Positions 44,487 through 52,952 of a DNA stretch of 64,000 nt are shown here, one piece after another. The first letter of the stretch is position 1, and each line of letters starts with the position of its first letter. Both the position numbers and the translations under genes were made by a program. The notes beneath the pieces were generated by a model. It was not told the origin of the DNA and did no database searches. It saw only the letters and a list, made by a program, of their open reading frames with translations. This DNA comes from an uncultured Synechococcus sp. (GTDB taxonomy: Bacteria; Cyanobacteriota; Cyanobacteriia; Phormidesmidales; Phormidesmidaceae). The stretch covers positions 1-64,000 of the forward strand of contig CALDSK010000293.1 of the NCBI GenBank assembly GCA_937911865.1. The letters run 5' to 3'.

Positions 44487-44726
44487 ATGCTAAGTGTCAC
44501 AATTGATGAAATTCAAAATGATCCAATTAAATATCTTCGTCAAGTTGAGTCAGGCATAGCATTCATCATCGTGCAAGCAGATAAACCCATCGCAGAACTA
44601 CGACCTATCTCGCAACCAACACATAAACTACGTCCGTTTGGCCTATGCGAAGGTGAATTTACAGTCCCAACAGATTTTGATAGTCCTCTCCCAGAAGACA
44701 TCTTGAATGCGTTTGAAGGTCAATGA
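44487..44726 (+). CDS. Type II antitoxin, Phd/YefM-like
   Basis: A 79-residue probable antitoxin. The N-terminal half has the Phd/YefM-type pattern (SVTIDEIQNDPIKYLRQVES, then IIVQADKPIAELRPI), which forms a dimeric DNA-binding domain. The C-terminal half (FGLCEGEFTVPTDFDSPLPE) is a typical toxin-binding tail of antitoxins paired with this VapC group. It overlaps the toxin gene by four bases (ATGA), giving translational coupling. Autoregulation through the upstream repeat is likely but inferred. Confidence 0.88.
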   Translation: MLSVTIDEIQNDPIKYLRQVESGIAFIIVQADKPIAELRPISQPTHKLRPFGLCEGEFTVPTDFDSPLPEDILNAFEGQ

Positions 44727-45106
44727 AAATTCTCCTAGATACGCATATTTTTCTCTGGTTCATCAGCAAAGACAAAAGCCTTTCAAACGAATTTAAGCAA
44801 AACCTTCGAGATCAACAAAATGAAGTCTACCTAAGCGTTGCCTCTGTTTGGGAAATTACTATCAAGTACCAGCTCGGTAAGCTTCCACTACCTGACAAAG
44901 CTGAAATATACATTCCTACTCAGCGCAAACGACATCAGATCGATAGTCTCATTATTGACGAAGGTAGTATTAAACAACTAGCTGAGCTACCCAGACAGCA
45001 TCGAGACCCTTTCGATCGAATCATTATTGCACAGGCACTTCAGCATGATTTAACGCTTGCGACAGTAGACAAAAAAGTTCGTCGTTATCCAGTCAACCTA
45101 CTGTAA
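44723..45106 (+). CDS. Type II toxin, VapC family PIN-domain ribonuclease
   Basis: A 127-residue PIN-domain protein. Acidic metal-binding residues are in place: Asp6 (LLDTHIFLW), Glu44 (SVWEITIK), Asp98 (RDPFDRIIIAQAL) and Asp116 (LATVDKKV). These would coordinate magnesium for RNA cleavage. Length and motif spacing fit the group of VapC toxins common in cyanobacteria. It forms an operon with the antitoxin. The pair appears intact. The target RNA is unknown; several VapC toxins cut initiator tRNA or rRNA. Confidence 0.92.
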   Translation: MKILLDTHIFLWFISKDKSLSNEFKQNLRDQQNEVYLSVASVWEITIKYQLGKLPLPDKAEIYIPTQRKRHQIDSLIIDEGSIKQLAELPRQHRDPFDRIIIAQALQHDLTLATVDKKVRRYPVNLL

Positions 45107-45124
45107 TCAGTAGCCTATCGTCAT

Positions 45125-45937
45125 CTATGCCCTCGCTTTACTCAGCACTCGATTGAGCTTACCGCTCTTATAGCCTTCCAAATCCAAAGTTACATAGGTA
45201 AAGCCAAATCCCTGGAACGCTTCGACCAAAGCAGACAAGTCAACCTCAGTAACAAACGCGGAAATCTGATCTGGCATCAGCTCAATTCGCGCAGTTTCTC
45301 CATCCGAGCGCACGCGCAAGTTCCGATAGCCCAAGTCTCTCATGTAGCGTTCGGCCCTTCCCACACGGTGCAGCTTTTCTGTGGTGATTAGTTCACCATA
45401 CGGAAAGCGAGAGCTCAGGCAGGGCTGAGAAGGTTTGTCCCACCAGGGAAGGCCCAGCTGCTTGGAGAGTTCGCGCACTTCTAGCTTGGTGATACCGACT
45501 TCTGCTAAGGGCGATCGCACTCCTCTTTCCTTAGCCGCCTGAATGCCTGGTCTGTAATCTAGCAAATCGTCTGCATTTAGCCCGTCAACAACATACTCAT
45601 AACCCAGCTTGTTCGCTAGCGGGCGCAGCGTGTCGTGCAGCTCACTCTTGCAAAAATAGCAGCGATTCACCGGGTTAGACGTATACTGCTCATTCTCCAT
45701 TTCATGCGTTTCCACCACCTTGTGCGCAATTCCCATTTGCGCAGCCTGAGTTTTGGCATCCTCAAAGTCTTCTGGCATCAAAGACGGAGAATTAGCAGTC
45801 ACCGCAAGCGCGCGATCGCCCAACACATCCCAAGCCACTTTCGCCACCAGCGTGCTATCAATACCCCCTGAGTAGGCAATGAGCGCACGATCCATCTCAC
45901 GGAAAATAGCTTGCAGCTGGGTTAATTTGTCAGACAT
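45125..45937 (-). CDS. larE: ATP-dependent sulfur transferase LarE
   Basis: LarE adds sulfur to the pyridinium dicarboxylate precursor of the nickel-pincer nucleotide cofactor. The 270-residue protein has the PP-loop SGGIDST (23-29) and LarE-type motifs NRCYFCKSELHDTL and QPCLSSRFPYGE. Three Cys (93, 96, 173) match the set that binds a [4Fe-4S] cluster in some LarE enzymes, so this version may use the cluster rather than sacrifice a Cys each turnover; that is inferred. No larB, larC or lactate racemase gene is nearby. It lies 53 bases after fraE on the same strand. Confidence 0.93.
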   Translation of the reverse strand: MSDKLTQLQAIFREMDRALIAYSGGIDSTLVAKVAWDVLGDRALAVTANSPSLMPEDFEDAKTQAAQMGIAHKVVETHEMENEQYTSNPVNRCYFCKSELHDTLRPLANKLGYEYVVDGLNADDLLDYRPGIQAAKERGVRSPLAEVGITKLEVRELSKQLGLPWWDKPSQPCLSSRFPYGELITTEKLHRVGRAERYMRDLGYRNLRVRSDGETARIELMPDQISAFVTEVDLSALVEAFQGFGFTYVTLDLEGYKSGKLNRVLSKARA

Positions 45938-45990
45938 GTTGAGCGAAGAAACGTTACAAAACCTCAGACTTCACTCTAACGCTTCTGAGT

Positions 45991-46794
45991 CTAAAACTGT
46001 CGACGTTCGAACACACTCACTGTTACCGTTAACAGCAGTGCGGTGTAAATCAGGCCATAGGTTGCATTCTCTAGCAAACCGCCGCCGCTAGGCGGCGCGA
46101 CAAAGCCGTGCGCAATTTCGTTCTTCAAGTTCAAACGCTCTAGATCCGGCAGCACCAAAAACAGTCCTTCTGCCACCCGACGAAAATTCTCACTTTCTGC
46201 AATTTTATCGAGTGCCAAAATGTTGCGAGTTTCATGGCCTACCGCAAAAATTGCCAGGGTCATCAGCGTCGCCAATACGGTGCTAGTAACGACCCCAAAC
46301 ATCATGGCCGCCGCAATCAGTAGCACCATCTCTAAAAACATAAAGAAGGTAGCCAGCAACATCAGCCCTAGCTGATAAGGCACATCCGCTAGGGACAGTA
46401 ACCCCAGCATCATTGCGGTCAAAGCAGCAATCAACACAGCCATCACCAGGCTAAGGCCAAGGTGTTTGCCCAGGATAAACTCAGTTCGACTTACCGGCTT
46501 AGCAATGAGCACCAGCACGGTCTTTTTCTCAATCTCTTTGTTGATCAGCCCAGTGCCAATAAACACCACTACAAATAGAGAGAGAATGTTGATTGCCGCT
46601 AAAGCCGTATCTAAAATCAGCTTGTCTTCTGTACCAGCAGCCACTTCAGGCAAGAGGGTAATCGCCAGTACCATGATGATGCCAAAGACACCGACGACGT
46701 AGAGAATGCGATCGCGAATTACTTCTAAAAAAACATTGCGGGCGATCGTCCAAATTCTGCCCCAGGATGACGAGAGGGTCGTTGCCAAATCCAT
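45991..46794 (-). CDS. fraE: ABC-2 type permease, FraE-like filament integrity protein
   Basis: A 267-residue membrane protein with six predicted helices, of the ABC-2 permease type (RDRILYVVGVFGIIMVLAITL; then INKEIEKKTVLVLIAKPVS and LGKHLGLSLVMAVLIAAL). Alone it would be called an ABC permease. Its place directly after fraD and fraC matches the fraC-fraD-fraE operon of Anabaena, in which FraE is an ABC-2 permease-like protein needed for filament integrity and heterocyst function. The ATG at 46794 is preferred to an upstream one because homologues begin shortly before WTIARNVFLEVIRDR. No ATPase gene is adjacent. Confidence 0.85.
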   Translation of the reverse strand: MDLATTLSSSWGRIWTIARNVFLEVIRDRILYVVGVFGIIMVLAITLLPEVAAGTEDKLILDTALAAINILSLFVVVFIGTGLINKEIEKKTVLVLIAKPVSRTEFILGKHLGLSLVMAVLIAALTAMMLGLLSLADVPYQLGLMLLATFFMFLEMVLLIAAAMMFGVVTSTVLATLMTLAIFAVGHETRNILALDKIAESENFRRVAEGLFLVLPDLERLNLKNEIAHGFVAPPSGGGLLENATYGLIYTALLLTVTVSVFERRQF

Positions 46795-46957
46795 TGAATC
46801 AAGAATTCCTGTAATGATGTCCGCAAAATACAGGGAATCCAGCAATGATGAGAACCGCAATAACACGGTTCGAATGGGTCATATTTGGCCAGTGACTTTA
46901 ACTGCGATCGCCACCTGCTAGTAACGCAAGGTCAAAAGTAGCACCGCGTCTACAATC

Positions 46958-47974
46958 CTAAACAGGCGGAGTAACAAACTGTTCCGTCGGCGAATCTTCT
47001 CCACAGTTAACCTGCGCGATCTGAGTCATAGGCTGAGGTTCGTCGTCCTGTCTGGCAACCGCTCTAGGCTGATTCACAGGAAAAATCTTACAGCTCTTCT
47101 CCAGGTAAAATTCTCCATTTCGAGCAACAGGCCCAGCCCAATCAGCCCTTAGATCTAACCAGTAGGCTTCATCAACCTGCCTGGGTTCTGCAACATTCAG
47201 TCGCCAGAACAGGCTTTCATCGGGCGACTCTAACGCATTTAGAGCATCTTGGTAAATAGCTTCTAGCCTGGGCTGGCGGGTATATAGCCAGCGTTCTGCC
47301 TGATACCAGGGCTGACCTGTCAGCTGTGACGCAATCTCATCAGTCATACGATCTAACAGCTCTACACCCTGAGAGGGCTGTTCTCTATCAACAACAAAGT
47401 CATAGATAAAAGCGCTATCGCTGGTCCCTCGAACGAGCAAACTGGGGTAGCTCAACACCCAGTCTTGAACCCTGAAATGAAAAACAATCCAGCTGCTGAG
47501 CAGTAAATTTACCAAGGTCGTTGTGATCAGCATCTTCTTGGCCTTGTTTTTGAGCTGTTTCAGCTTGAGATCCCAACTGATGAACATCGGGAGCGCCATG
47601 ACTCCAGTAGAAATCAACGGCCAGGTAGAAACAGCCCAGCGCAGGCGATCCTCGCTACGCCACGGGCGGAATAGAAAGCAGCATAAAACAATACCCACAA
47701 TCCATGGATAGACTTTAAAGCCGTATATAGTCAGATCTTTGGCTTGGCTGAGGGCCCACCATACCGCTACGGTAAAGAATATCCAGCTCATCGTCGTGAG
47801 CACTCGGATAGCAGCGAATTCGGGGCCTTCGGTGTACTCTAGTGCCGCTGCAATGAACAAAGAAAAAATACTTAGCAGCAGCAGCGTTTGTGGCGTAAAG
47901 TAGCCAGTGGGCACCAGAATCGATCGCGCTTGCTTTTGCAGATCTTGAATAATATCTTCCACTACGCATTCCAC
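46958..47974 (-). CDS. fraD: Septal junction protein FraD-like (DUF5357)
   Basis: A 338-residue protein resembling FraD, the septal-junction plug protein of multicellular cyanobacteria. About five transmembrane helices occupy residues 25-195 (for example LLLLSIFSLFIAAALEY and PWIVGIVLCCFLFRPW), followed by a C-terminal extracytoplasmic domain (about 195-338) with YQAERWLYTRQPRLEAIYQDA. Length and layout match Anabaena FraD. It overlaps the end of fraC by 13 bases and is followed by fraE after 163 bases. Recognised mainly from architecture plus gene order; a profile search would settle it. Confidence 0.85.
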   Translation of the reverse strand: MECVVEDIIQDLQKQARSILVPTGYFTPQTLLLLSIFSLFIAAALEYTEGPEFAAIRVLTTMSWIFFTVAVWWALSQAKDLTIYGFKVYPWIVGIVLCCFLFRPWRSEDRLRWAVSTWPLISTGVMALPMFISWDLKLKQLKNKAKKMLITTTLVNLLLSSWIVFHFRVQDWVLSYPSLLVRGTSDSAFIYDFVVDREQPSQGVELLDRMTDEIASQLTGQPWYQAERWLYTRQPRLEAIYQDALNALESPDESLFWRLNVAEPRQVDEAYWLDLRADWAGPVARNGEFYLEKSCKIFPVNQPRAVARQDDEPQPMTQIAQVNCGEDSPTEQFVTPPV

Positions 47975-48531
47975 CCATCTATCAAGGCTCGCAGCACCAT
48001 TAGCCCCAAAACAGCACTGAAACTAGCGGCGTTAGCCTGAATCATCGTATCGGTAAATCTAGCATTGGACTGAGACACTTCAACACCCGCCCCCCGTGCT
48101 CTGGCGTATCGTTCATCTCGTAACAGCTTCTGGGGCTTCTTGGCTACAGGCTTCCAGGCATTGTCTGAGCGTAAAAACAGTTCTATGCCCTTCGCTTTGA
48201 TAAAGAACGTTCCAAAAAAAGCCAGCAGGGCGATCGCTAACAAAATCGCACCCGTCTGCGTCGTCCAGCCGTTCATCAAAATTCGATTGAACAATATGTA
48301 GTTGATAATCTGAGTCTTAATGGTGAGCGTCATCAAAGGCTCTATCACTAAAAACGCTATCCAGCCACAGACTATCGCCGCCAGGTTAGTCACCCCGGCA
48401 TACTGCACACTCGTTTGAAACCCTAGTCGTAGCCGTTGACGTAAAATACCAGCTTCAATGGCCACAGCTACCATCCAAAACAGCACCTGAAACGCAATCA
48501 TTCGCAGTGGCAATATGGACTCGTATTCCAT
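47962..48531 (-). CDS. fraC: Filament integrity protein FraC-like
   Basis: A 189-residue membrane protein with three to four helices (about 8-28, 43-65, 93-112, and a C-terminal hydrophobic end). The N-terminus (ILPLRMIAFQVLFWMVAVAI) with RQRLRLGFQTSVQYAGVTNL agrees with my memory of Anabaena FraC. In Anabaena FraC is a septal protein needed for long filaments and cell-cell exchange. It is the first gene of the fraC-fraD-fraE order here. The C-terminal region (about 120-165) is basic and probably cytoplasmic. Confidence 0.86.
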   Translation of the reverse strand: MEYESILPLRMIAFQVLFWMVAVAIEAGILRQRLRLGFQTSVQYAGVTNLAAIVCGWIAFLVIEPLMTLTIKTQIINYILFNRILMNGWTTQTGAILLAIALLAFFGTFFIKAKGIELFLRSDNAWKPVAKKPQKLLRDERYARARGAGVEVSQSNARFTDTMIQANAASFSAVLGLMVLRALIDGWNA

Positions 48532-48840
48532 GGATTACACAGAGGCTTACGCAAAAGAGGGAGTAAAGAGACTCAACGAATCGAATCAACTTTTAGATAT
48601 ATATGGCATAGGGTATCGTCTGACGGTGCGTTTGGGCTAGGTGGATGCGCCCAATTGTGTTAAATCCCAATTATGTCAAATCTCAACGGTGTCAAATCTC
48701 AACGGTGTCGAAATAGAATCTTTGTCTGCAAAGACTCTGTCTACAAAGAATCCATGCCAACAAAGAATAGACCCACAAAAAATAGATTCGCAAAAAACGC
48801 TTTATCCTGTTAATCAGCGCTCAGTTTTACGTCACGTTCT
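48532..48840. promoter_or_regulatory. 309-bp divergent region, fraC versus CobO-like gene
   Basis: Contains a 16-bp tandem repeat (48652-48715), followed by a more degenerate 15-bp-like AAAGAAT-rich series to about 48800. No open frame is convincing. Promoters for both genes must lie here. No cobalamin riboswitch features were seen upstream of the CobO-like gene. Confidence 0.45.
48652..48715 (+). repeat. 16-bp tandem repeat, four copies
   Basis: Units CAATTGTGTTAAATCC, CAATTATGTCAAATCT, CAACGGTGTCAAATCT and CAACGGTGTCGAAATA. Divergence increases away from the two central copies. Confidence 0.88.
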
Positions 48841-49971
48841 ATGCCCAAAGCCATTGGTATTCGCACCGCTCAAGTCAACTCTGAAAGGCTCACAGGCCAA
48901 ATCCACGTATACGACGGGGAAGGCAAAGGCAAGTCTCAGGTAGCCTTAGGGGTTGTTCTACGCTCGATTGGGCTAGGCATTCATCAGTTTATGGAGAGCC
49001 GGGTGCTGCTGCTGAGGTTTTTAAAGGGGCCCGGTCGTACCTACGATGAGGACGCGGCCATTGAAGCATTGCAGCGAGGCTTTCCTCACCTCATCGATCA
49101 GGTGCGCACAGGCAGAGCAGAGTTCTTTGGGCCAGGGGACATTACTAAATTCGACCGTCAAGAGGCACAGCGAGGCTGGGACGTCGCTAAAGGTGCGATC
49201 GCGTCTGGCCTATATTCCGTTGTCGTTCTCGATGAAATCAACCCTGTTTTAGATCTCGATTTGCTGTCTATTGATGACGTCGTTAAGTCGATTAAAAACA
49301 AGCCTGATCACCTAGAAATCATTGCTACCGGAAGAGGCGCCCCCCCCCAGCTGGTAGAAATTGCTGATTTGCATTCAGAAATGAAGCCTCAAATTCACCA
49401 GACGGCGGCAGATATAGGTATCGAAGGCATTGAGATTTACACAGGTGATGGCAAGGGCAAATCGACCAGTGCCCTTGGCAAGGGATTGCAAGCGATTGGG
49501 CGAGGCATTAGCCAGGACCAGTCGCACCGAGTCATGGTGATCCAGTGGCTAAAGGGCGGTCAAGGCTATACCGAAGATGCAGCGATCGCAGCTTTGCGTA
49601 AAAGCTATCCACACCTAGTAGACCATCAGCGCTGTGGGCGAGATGCCATTGTGTGGCGTGGTCAACAGCAGCCGATTGACTACATCGAAGCCGAACGTGG
49701 CTGGGAGATAGCGAGCACAGCGATCGCATCCGGCCTTTACAAAACCGTCATCCTTGACGAACTCAACCCCACTGTCGATTTAGAACTGCTGCCCGAAGAG
49801 CCCATTATTCAAACCCTGCTGCGCAAGCCCAAAGGCACTGAAGTGATCATCACTGGCCGCTGCAAAAACCAACCCGCCTACTTTCAGCTAGCAAGCACCC
49901 ACTCAGAGGTGTTCTGCCACAAACATTACGCTGAACGCGGCGTAGAACTCAAGCGCGGCGTAGACTTTTAG
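48841..49971 (+). CDS. Tandem CobA/CobO-type P-loop protein (corrinoid adenosyltransferase-like)
   Basis: A 376-residue protein made of two fused CobA/CobO/BtuR-type domains. Each has a Walker A motif (GEGKGKSQVA at about 25-34, GDGKGKSTSA at about 203-212), an EDAAIEAL or EDAAIAAL helix, and the family's VVLDEINPVLDL / VILDELNPTVDL strand with ITGRCKNQP-type ends. Standard CobO is about 180-200 residues, so this is a head-to-tail duplication. The family adenosylates corrinoids, but these cyanobacterial fusions are not proven to do so and no cob genes are adjacent. The first copy has a Gln in place of the Thr after GKS, so the halves may have diverged. Confidence 0.88.
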   Translation: MPKAIGIRTAQVNSERLTGQIHVYDGEGKGKSQVALGVVLRSIGLGIHQFMESRVLLLRFLKGPGRTYDEDAAIEALQRGFPHLIDQVRTGRAEFFGPGDITKFDRQEAQRGWDVAKGAIASGLYSVVVLDEINPVLDLDLLSIDDVVKSIKNKPDHLEIIATGRGAPPQLVEIADLHSEMKPQIHQTAADIGIEGIEIYTGDGKGKSTSALGKGLQAIGRGISQDQSHRVMVIQWLKGGQGYTEDAAIAALRKSYPHLVDHQRCGRDAIVWRGQQQPIDYIEAERGWEIASTAIASGLYKTVILDELNPTVDLELLPEEPIIQTLLRKPKGTEVIITGRCKNQPAYFQLASTHSEVFCHKHYAERGVELKRGVDF

Positions 49972-50004
49972 CGATCGTCGCCTACTTATTAGCCGCGTTT
50001 CCAA

Positions 50005-50034
50005 TTATTGACTTTTAGCTTATTGACTTTTAGC
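50005..50034 (+). repeat. 15-bp direct repeat, two exact copies
   Basis: TTATTGACTTTTAGC occurs twice between the stops of two convergent genes (49971 and 50047). Confidence 0.9.
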
Positions 50035-50046
50035 AACAGCCATTGG

Positions 50047-50946
50047 CTAGCGCAGCGCCTCAGTGCCCGGTATTTCACCAAATATCCGCTGCGAATACGT
50101 CCAAATCTCTTCGTTGGTAAACAGCTGACGATAGGCCGGATTATCTACAAACTGTCGCCAGCGATTGGTTACATCCATGGATCTAGCCTGACCGCTAAAG
50201 CGCGTACCATCAAAAGAGCTGCCATCGCCCTCGGTCGCCACCTCAAAGAGCCCCGCATCCGAAAACGGAATAGACAGCTGGCCAGAGAGCTGACGCCGAT
50301 ACGATTCGTCAGCGAACCAGCGGTTGTAGTTAATGCAAACTAAGTTGCGATTGAGATAGTGGCTTTCACCGACAAATTCTTTGGCGTATTCCAGCCACAG
50401 CGCCACCATAGAGATCTGCTTTGACTTGGTCGGTACGTATTTCTTCTTCAACCGGCTCGCAAACAGATTAAACGGATCGCGCAAAATAAGAATGTCGTAG
50501 TGCTGCGCTGATTTGCCTAAATACCGATGGCGGTTACGCTCTACGCGCGATCGCGCAATCTTCGCCAAGCTCCAGTCTTCGTAACTATAAAATAGGCAAT
50601 CGCGTTTAATCAATTCACCCGCCGCCTGCCGCCGATAGACCTGAGCCATCGCATGATGCTCAGGGTAATAGCGCATCAAATTATCAGCTTTGAACTGATA
50701 CGGATTTTTGTTGATAACAATATTGTTTAGGAGATAGACCTCTCCAGAGAACTGATGCATCAGCCAGTTCAACAGAGCATGGTTGCCAGTACGGCGCATC
50801 CCCACAAAACGAATTTCCGTCTGATTGACAACCGCCGATGACGGCAGCTGTCTACGGCTTTGCCAAATATCTTGCAGAGGATAAACCGCAGCATCTACCG
50901 CATTAAACAGCAGACGCCTGAAATGATCCGAGGCTAGAGCATTCAT
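50047..50946 (-). CDS. Sulfotransferase-like P-loop protein
   Basis: A 299-residue protein with the sulfotransferase fold. The 5'-phosphosulfate binding loop is FVGMRRTGNHALLNWL (about 47-62; R-x-T-G-N in place of the more usual R-S-G-S/T). The 3'-phosphate strand is DILILRDPFNLFASRLKKKY (about 150-169). The remainder is divergent, with an LEYAKEFVGES segment and an aromatic C-terminus. Members act on carbohydrates, proteins or small molecules using PAPS; the acceptor is unknown. No cell surface polysaccharide cluster is adjacent, although a GT2 gene lies 3 kb away. Confidence 0.8.
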   Translation of the reverse strand: MNALASDHFRRLLFNAVDAAVYPLQDIWQSRRQLPSSAVVNQTEIRFVGMRRTGNHALLNWLMHQFSGEVYLLNNIVINKNPYQFKADNLMRYYPEHHAMAQVYRRQAAGELIKRDCLFYSYEDWSLAKIARSRVERNRHRYLGKSAQHYDILILRDPFNLFASRLKKKYVPTKSKQISMVALWLEYAKEFVGESHYLNRNLVCINYNRWFADESYRRQLSGQLSIPFSDAGLFEVATEGDGSSFDGTRFSGQARSMDVTNRWRQFVDNPAYRQLFTNEEIWTYSQRIFGEIPGTEALR

Positions 50947-51223
50947 CTAAAGTTCGAGGGCAATTCGAGGACTAAGAAAATTTACGGATGCACCCTATGT
51001 ACCAAAAAGACAAATATCAGGACTTACATCCGCAATACTACTGGGACTACAGTCTTTTCGCCGCTGCGCTCATCGAATCTTCAACCGGAAAAGGGTAGGA
51101 ATGCAGAAAATTCATGCAGAAACAACCCCATATACATGTAGGTTAAGTGAGAATTAAGGAAAGATTAAAGTTGCTTGATGCTATTGCCCCGTAGCATCAC
51201 TTTCCCCGTTATCTCTGTGGGCT

Positions 51224-51979
51224 ATGAATTTCACTATCAATATTCGCGATCACCTCATTATCAAAACCCTGTGTGGTTTTGCACTGGGTTTTTTACTGGC
51301 CGGTATCATTGGTCACATCGTCCAGTATGGCCTCGACATGAGCCCATTTCTCTATCGCTGGTTCAACACAGACGGAGAAAAGAACTTTCCAGCGGCGTTC
51401 TCCTGTGGTCTGCTGCTGAGCAGCAGCGCGCTACTTTGGGTAATTACCGCCTACAAACGCGCCGTCCGCGATCGCTTCACGCCTTACTGGGGAGGGTTAG
51501 CCATACTGTTTGGCGCGCTAGCCATGGACGAATGGCTCAGCTTTCACGAAAAGCTGAGTGACGTCATCCGGCCATGGCTACCTGCTACAGGGATCTTTCA
51601 CTTCGCCTGGATCGTCGCAGGCATGACTTTTTTAGCGATTATCGCACTGGTGTACTGGCGGTTTCTGATGCACTTAGACCGCTCTTGTCGCCAAGGCTTT
51701 CTGACAGCAGCCAGCATTTTTATTGTGGGTGCAATCGGGATGGAGATGCTCAGCGGTTACTACGTAGATACACATCAGCAGTGGAATTACCACATCTGGT
51801 TGGGTCTTACCACCATAGAAGAAGGCCTAGAGATGTTCGGCGTTATTGTTTTTATTCGCACTCTGCTGACCTATATCCAAACCTGCGTTGGAGATATCAC
51901 AGTGTGCGTTGGCCCTTCGACCAAAGAGAAGGTACTAAGCCCAGCAACGAAAGCAGTCGCCACGACATCTCGCTCATGA
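51224..51979 (+). CDS. Conserved multi-pass membrane protein of unknown function
   Basis: A 251-residue protein with about six membrane helices (roughly 13-35, 56-76, 88-105, 122-145, 160-178, 200-222). Conserved-looking polar residues lie in or near helices: MDEWLSFHE (about 105), GMEMLSGYYVD (about 172) and the TTIEEGLEMFGV (about 196-207). I have seen this pattern of acidic and His residues in unannotated bacterial membrane proteins; the residues could bind a metal or protonate a substrate, but no function is known. Its stop overlaps the convergent hydrolase gene by six bases. Confidence 0.75.
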   Translation: MNFTINIRDHLIIKTLCGFALGFLLAGIIGHIVQYGLDMSPFLYRWFNTDGEKNFPAAFSCGLLLSSSALLWVITAYKRAVRDRFTPYWGGLAILFGALAMDEWLSFHEKLSDVIRPWLPATGIFHFAWIVAGMTFLAIIALVYWRFLMHLDRSCRQGFLTAASIFIVGAIGMEMLSGYYVDTHQQWNYHIWLGLTTIEEGLEMFGVIVFIRTLLTYIQTCVGDITVCVGPSTKEKVLSPATKAVATTSRS

Positions 51980-52822
51980 GCGCCGTAGAAAGGGAACAAC
52001 CGCATCACTAACTTTTTCAGCCCAATCTTCTTGGGCATAGTGGCCAGTTTCTTCTAGCTTCACAACTCTGGCGTCGTTTAGTTTTTCAGCAAAAGACTCT
52101 GCCAAGCTTTCTGGTAACGTTTTTGCTGCGAGTCCCCTGGCTATTAGCGTAGGCACCGACCAATCCGAAAAGCCTTGGTCGATTTCAGCCATCGTCTGCG
52201 CAAGCTTAAGCTGCCTTACCGTTGCAAGTAAAGCTCTACCCGCGTCAGAGCTTTTCAAAAAAGGCCTCCGATATATTTCTAGATCCTTATCGCCTACCTC
52301 ATACGGCCCGCCGCCTTCCAACGTTCTATCGACCAGAATAGGATCTTGAGTAACGACCTCACCAAACAGCGGCCAACCCAGCTGAGCAACTTTAAAGGGA
52401 AGTTGGGCAGCTGCGGTTAATGGGGAATTCAAAATAATTAGTCGCTCAATCTTATCTGGATACTTCGCGGCATACAGCAGTCCTGCCGACCCTAAAAATC
52501 CTTGCACAATCAGCGAGAAGCGCTCTAGTTCTAGCGTGTTCAACCAGCTATCTAGGGCGTTTATAAAGGCGTCGCTATTGTAAGCAAACTCTTTTTTGTC
52601 TGGTTTAGAAGAATAGCCGTGGCCAATCCAGTCAGGTGCGATCGCCCGAAACCCAGCCTCTGCCAAAGGCGTCATCACACCGCGCCAGCTGTAGCTCTGC
52701 GAAACCAATCCATGTAGCAAAACCACCGGCACCTTACCCTGCGACGAATTCACAGGCACAGCCTCCCGATAAAACCACCGCAGTCCACCCGCCTCACATT
52801 CCTGCTCAGTAATTTTCACCAT
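51974..52822 (-). CDS. Alpha/beta hydrolase fold protein lacking the nucleophile
   Basis: A 282-residue alpha/beta hydrolase-fold protein. The oxyanion-hole strand VVLLHGLVSQSYSW and APDWIGHGYSSKP are normal, and a late His is present in LEETGHYAQED. The nucleophile elbow reads VQGFLGSAG instead of GxSxG, putting Phe109 where the Ser should be. This change appears, from memory, in related cyanobacterial proteins, suggesting a conserved non-catalytic or altered function rather than a recent mutation. A Ser three residues later (Ser112) is an unlikely replacement. Function unknown. Confidence 0.87.
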   Translation of the reverse strand: MVKITEQECEAGGLRWFYREAVPVNSSQGKVPVVLLHGLVSQSYSWRGVMTPLAEAGFRAIAPDWIGHGYSSKPDKKEFAYNSDAFINALDSWLNTLELERFSLIVQGFLGSAGLLYAAKYPDKIERLIILNSPLTAAAQLPFKVAQLGWPLFGEVVTQDPILVDRTLEGGGPYEVGDKDLEIYRRPFLKSSDAGRALLATVRQLKLAQTMAEIDQGFSDWSVPTLIARGLAAKTLPESLAESFAEKLNDARVVKLEETGHYAQEDWAEKVSDAVVPFLRRS

Positions 52823-52952
52823 TCACCTATCCCACCGCGACACGCACCTTCTAACCTTACGCCTCCTGCGATCCCCGGTGCAAACCGGCTAGACTACGCT
52901 TTTTCTACAGAAGCAAAATGCTACTCTAATCAAGCCGCCTTCTCTCTTGCCT

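Noticed and set aside
48532..48840. Cobalamin riboswitch upstream of the CobO-like gene
   Set aside because: The region is made of short tandem repeats, and no B12-box-like sequence was seen.
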